From contig NZ_BDBP01000091.1 of NCBI RefSeq assembly GCF_001613045.1, forward strand, positions 1 to 42,176: a stretch of DNA of 42,176 nt, written 5' to 3'. Below, piece after piece: positions 39,109 through 42,176 of the stretch (positions within the stretch are counted from its first letter, which is position 1; the number at the start of each line of letters is the position of its first letter). The notes beneath the pieces are model-generated. The model did not search any database and had not been told where the DNA came from. It saw only the letters and a list, made by a program, of their open reading frames with translations. The DNA is from Nocardia lijiangensis NBRC 108240 (GTDB taxonomy: Bacteria > Actinomycetota > Actinomycetes > Mycobacteriales > Mycobacteriaceae). A program made the translations under genes and the position numbers.

Positions 39109-40185
39109 GTGGCCGACGACAACACCGGAGTCGAGCAGAACGCCGAGGAGCGGGCCGCCGCGCTGTCCGAGGAGGCGCTGGCCGCGGCCGCGGCCGAGGC
39201 CGAGAAGGCGTTTGCGGCGGCCGCCGATCTCGATGCTCTCGCGGTGGCCAAGACCGAGCATCTCGGCGGCAAGGCCCCGCTGGCTCTCGCGCAGCGGGCG
39301 CTGGGCGGGCTGCCCAAGTCGGAGAAGGCCGACGCGGGCAAGCGCGTGAACGTGGCGCGGGGGCGGGTCTCCGAGGCGTTCGAGTCCCGCCGTGCGGTGC
39401 TGCTCGCCGAGCGCGACGCGGCCGTGCTGGTGGCAGAGGCCATCGACGTCACGCTGCCCGCCCGCCGCGAGCCGATCGGCGCCAGGCATCCGATCACGGT
39501 CATCTCCGAGCAGATCGCCGACGTGTTCGTCGCGATGGGCTGGGAGGTGGCCGAGGGTCCCGAGGTGGAGACCGAGCACTTCAACTTCGACGCGCTCAAC
39601 TTCCTGCCCGACCACCCGGCCCGCACCATGCAGGACACCTTCCACATCGCGCCGGAGGGCTCGCGCCAGGTGCTGCGCACACACACCTCGCCGGTGCAGG
39701 TGCGCTCCATGCTCGAGCGCGACCTGCCGATCTACGTGGTGTGCCCGGGCCGCACCTTCCGCACCGACGAGCTGGACGCCACCCACACGCCCGTGTTCTC
39801 CCAGGTGGAGGGCCTCGCGGTGGACAAGGGCCTGACCATGGCGCATCTGCGCGGTACCTTGGACGCGTTCGCGCGCGCCCTGTTCGGCCCGGAGACGCGC
39901 ACCCGCATGCGCCCGAACTACTTCCCGTTCACCGAACCCTCCGCCGAGGTGGACGTCTGGTTCCCGGACAAGAAGGGCGGCGCGGGCTGGGTCGAGTGGG
40001 GCGGCTGCGGCATGGTGAACCCCAAGGTGTTGATCGCCAGCGGCATCGACCCCGAGGTGTACAGCGGGTTCGCGTTCGGTATGGGCCTGGAGCGCACCCT
40101 GCAGTTCCGCAACGGCATCCCGGACATGCGCGACATCGTCGAGGGCGACGCGCGGTTCACCCTGCCCTTCGGCATCCGGTCCTGA
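39109..40185 (+). CDS. pheS: phenylalanine--tRNA ligase alpha subunit
   Basis: A 358-aa catalytic alpha subunit of the (alpha-beta)2 class II synthetase. The N-terminal coiled coil (about 1-100) is Ala/Glu-rich and ends in LAERDAAVLVAEAIDV. Class II motif 2 is VCPGRTFRTDELDATHTPVFSQVEGLAVD, and motif 3 is GFAFGMGLERTLQFRNGIPDMRDI. The Phe-pocket region has FFPFTEPSAEVDVWFP-like sequence (NYFPFTEPSAEVDVWFPDK). GTG 39109 follows GGGGAGAG. The N-terminus is about 15 residues longer than the M. tuberculosis protein as I recall it. It is cotranscribed with pheT (48-bp gap). Confidence 0.96.
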   Translation: MADDNTGVEQNAEERAAALSEEALAAAAAEAEKAFAAAADLDALAVAKTEHLGGKAPLALAQRALGGLPKSEKADAGKRVNVARGRVSEAFESRRAVLLAERDAAVLVAEAIDVTLPARREPIGARHPITVISEQIADVFVAMGWEVAEGPEVETEHFNFDALNFLPDHPARTMQDTFHIAPEGSRQVLRTHTSPVQVRSMLERDLPIYVVCPGRTFRTDELDATHTPVFSQVEGLAVDKGLTMAHLRGTLDAFARALFGPETRTRMRPNYFPFTEPSAEVDVWFPDKKGGAGWVEWGGCGMVNPKVLIASGIDPEVYSGFAFGMGLERTLQFRNGIPDMRDIVEGDARFTLPFGIRS

Positions 40186-40233
40186 ACCGGCCCGATTCCC
40201 GAACTCCCTTCGATCGAGAGAGCGAAACCTCAA

Positions 40234-42176
40234 GTGCGAGTAGCGCAGTCCTGGCTGACCGAGATCATCCAGCGCACCACGCCCGAGTGGTCGGTGACGC
40301 CGGAGGAACTGGATGCAGGATTCGTCCGTGTGGGGCTGGAAGTCGAAGAGGTCGACAAGCTCCACCGGGTGGCCGGTGACATCGACAAGCCGCTGGTCGT
40401 CGGCCGCGTCGCCGAGATCACCGAGCTGACCGAATTCAAGAAGCCGATCCGTTTCTGCAAGGTCGACGTCGGTAACCCCGAATTGCAGGAGATCGTCTGC
40501 GGCGCAAGGAATTTCGCCGTCGGCGACCTGGTCGTCGTGGTGTTGCCCGGTGGCGAGCTACCGGGCGGTTTCAAGATCTCCTCGCGCAAGACCTACGGTC
40601 ACGTCTCCCACGGCATGATCTGCTCGGTCGCCGAACTCGGCATCGGCAAGGACCACTCCGGCATCCTGGTGCTGGAGCCGGGCACCGCCGAGCCCGGCAC
40701 GGACGCCAACGAGCTGCTCGGGCTGAACGACACGGTCATCGAGCTGAACATCACCCCCGACCGCGGTTACTGCTTCTCGGCGCGCGGCCTGGCCCGCGAG
40801 CTGGCCTGCGGTTTCGATCTGGAATACGCCGACCCGGCGGTGCGCACGCTGCTCGACGACGAGGCCGACTCCTGGCCGGTGCAGCTCGAGCCGTCGTCGC
40901 AGTGCACGCGGTTCGCGGTGCGCCGGGTCACCGGCATCGACCCGAACGCGGTCAGCCCGTGGTGGCTGCAGCGTCGGCTGCTGCTGTCGGGCGTGCGCCC
41001 GATCTCCCCGGCGGTCGACGTCACCAACTACGTGATGCTCGAGCTGGGCCAGCCGCTGCACGCGTTCGACGCCGACAAGCTCAGCGGCGGTCTGGTGGTC
41101 CGCACCGCGCACAAGGGCGAGACGCTGCGCACCCTCGACGAGGTGGAGCGCGTGCTCGACGCCGAGGACGTGGTGATCGCCGACGATTCCGGCGTGGTCT
41201 CGCTGGCGGGCGTGATGGGCGGCGGGAGCACCGAGGTCGGCCCGCAGACCACCGATGTGGTGCTCGAAGCGGCCACCTGGAACCCGCTGCTGGTCTACCG
41301 CACCGCGCGCAGGCACAAGCTGGTGTCCGAGGCGGGCAAGCGCTACGAGCGCGTGGTCGATCCCGAGATCAACGTCATCGCGCTGGACCGGGCCGCCACC
41401 CTGCTCGCCGAGATCGCGGGCGGCGCCATCGAGCCCGCCCTCACCGACGTGCGGGTGCCGACGGCGCCCGCCGAGCCGATCCGCATCGACATCGACCTGG
41501 CCGACCGCGTCGCGGGCGTCACCTACCCGACCGGCACGTCCGCTCGTCGCCTCGCCCAGATCGGCTGCACCGTCGAGGTGGCGGTGAACGAGGAGACCGG
41601 GCACGGTCAGCTGGTGGTCACCCCGCCGAGCTGGCGGCCCGACCTGACTCAGCCCGCCGACCTGGTGGAGGAGGTGCTCCGGCTCGAGGGCTTGGAGCAG
41701 ATCCCGTCGGTGCTGCCGACCGCGCCCGCCGGGCGTGGGCTCACCGCCGCACAGCGCCGCCGCCGCGCGGTCAGCCGGGCGCTGGCCTTCGCCGGTGGCA
41801 TCGAGGTGCCGCCGCCGATGTTCCTGCCCTCGGGCGTCTTCGACACCTGGGGCCTGGACGCCGACGACCCGCGCCGCACCACCACCCGGGTGCTGAACCC
41901 GCTCGACGTGGAGCGCGCCGAGCTGGCCACCACGCTGCTGCCCGGCCTGTTCGAGGTGGCCGCGCGCAACATCTCCCGCGGTGCACGCGACCTGACCGTC
42001 TACGGCATCGCCCAGGTGGTGCTCCCGGGCACGAACACCAGGGCCGTCGAGGCGCTTGCGGTGGATCGCCGCCCGACCGACGAGCAGATCGCCGAGCTGA
42101 TCGACTCGCTGCCCGCCCAGCCGGTGCACGTCGGCGCGGTGCTCACCGGCCGCCGCGAGCCGCGCGGACCGTGGGG
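40234..42176 (+). CDS. pheT: phenylalanine--tRNA ligase beta subunit (3' end beyond window)
   Basis: The first 647 codons of the beta subunit; the family is about 830 aa, so the C-terminal anticodon-binding domain is missing. It starts at GTG 40234 (MRVAQSWLTEIIQ), with GAGAGAG about 12 nt upstream. Visible domains are an EMAP/OB tRNA-binding domain at about 45-155 (VVGRVAEITELTEFKKPIRFCKVDVG), the B3/B4 editing domain at about 215-390 (RPISPAVDVTNYVMLELGQPLHAFDADKL, AGVMGGGSTEV) and a B5 domain at about 415-490. It hydrolyses Tyr-tRNA(Phe) in the editing site and binds tRNA across the dimer. Confidence 0.96.
   Translation, partial: MRVAQSWLTEIIQRTTPEWSVTPEELDAGFVRVGLEVEEVDKLHRVAGDIDKPLVVGRVAEITELTEFKKPIRFCKVDVGNPELQEIVCGARNFAVGDLVVVVLPGGELPGGFKISSRKTYGHVSHGMICSVAELGIGKDHSGILVLEPGTAEPGTDANELLGLNDTVIELNITPDRGYCFSARGLARELACGFDLEYADPAVRTLLDDEADSWPVQLEPSSQCTRFAVRRVTGIDPNAVSPWWLQRRLLLSGVRPISPAVDVTNYVMLELGQPLHAFDADKLSGGLVVRTAHKGETLRTLDEVERVLDAEDVVIADDSGVVSLAGVMGGGSTEVGPQTTDVVLEAATWNPLLVYRTARRHKLVSEAGKRYERVVDPEINVIALDRAATLLAEIAGGAIEPALTDVRVPTAPAEPIRIDIDLADRVAGVTYPTGTSARRLAQIGCTVEVAVNEETGHGQLVVTPPSWRPDLTQPADLVEEVLRLEGLEQIPSVLPTAPAGRGLTAAQRRRRAVSRALAFAGGIEVPPPMFLPSGVFDTWGLDADDPRRTTTRVLNPLDVERAELATTLLPGLFEVAARNISRGARDLTVYGIAQVVLPGTNTRAVEALAVDRRPTDEQIAELIDSLPAQPVHVGAVLTGRREPRGPW

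Overview
This 42 kb window is high-GC actinobacterial DNA. Its proteins most resemble mycolic-acid actinomycetes, and Nocardia is the best guess, with Rhodococcus or a relative as the alternative. That assignment rests on recalled protein families and gene order, since no search was run. The backbone follows the Mycobacterium tuberculosis Rv1630-Rv1650 order: rpsA, coaE (with a GrpB domain), DUF402, uvrB, a cAMP-type universal stress protein, uvrA, infC-rpmI-rplT, a SpoU methyltransferase, pheS and pheT. Accessory modules are inserted between these anchors. Many starts look leaderless: a TANNNT -10 sits about 7 nt before an ATG or GTG.

Left part (1-9.4 kb): a truncated GAF/LuxR-type regulator, a SAM methyltransferase, rpsA behind an 8-bp degenerate tandem repeat, an NAD(P)-binding reductase facing two coupled TetR regulators, an MMPL transporter with a 21-bp palindromic operator, and an SPFH/flotillin-like protein. 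9.4-12.8 kb: an alcohol-dehydrogenase-like oxidoreductase with a one-cysteine OhrR-type regulator and an OhrR-like operator placed exactly in the promoter spacer, a small unknown protein, and coaE. 13.1-19.4 kb: two tandem DUF402 proteins, uvrB with a PafBC-type DNA-damage promoter, a divergent VOC/AraC pair, and a universal stress protein preceded by a short repeat-like reading frame and CRP-like sites.

19.5-30.8 kb: a HelD-type RNA polymerase recycling ATPase, an ABM-domain protein with a PAS-PAS-GGDEF diguanylate cyclase, a stand-alone ketosynthase, and a split dormancy module. The module is a DosS-like haem kinase and a DATIN-like (Rv0079) translation-inhibitor homologue, diverging from one DosR box, plus dosR itself. 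A glycogen-debranching-type glycosidase follows.

30.8-42.2 kb: uvrA with a PafBC-type promoter and an unusual Lys/Ala-rich C-terminal tail, then two tandem, related microproteins (29 and 31 aa) with strong ribosome-binding sites and a structured leader, an alpha/beta hydrolase, DUF1844, and the infC operon. The infC leader has two U-tract terminators and a competing pairing, and infC probably starts at AUC. The window ends inside pheT. The strongest candidates for undescribed biology are the microprotein pair and the infC leader.
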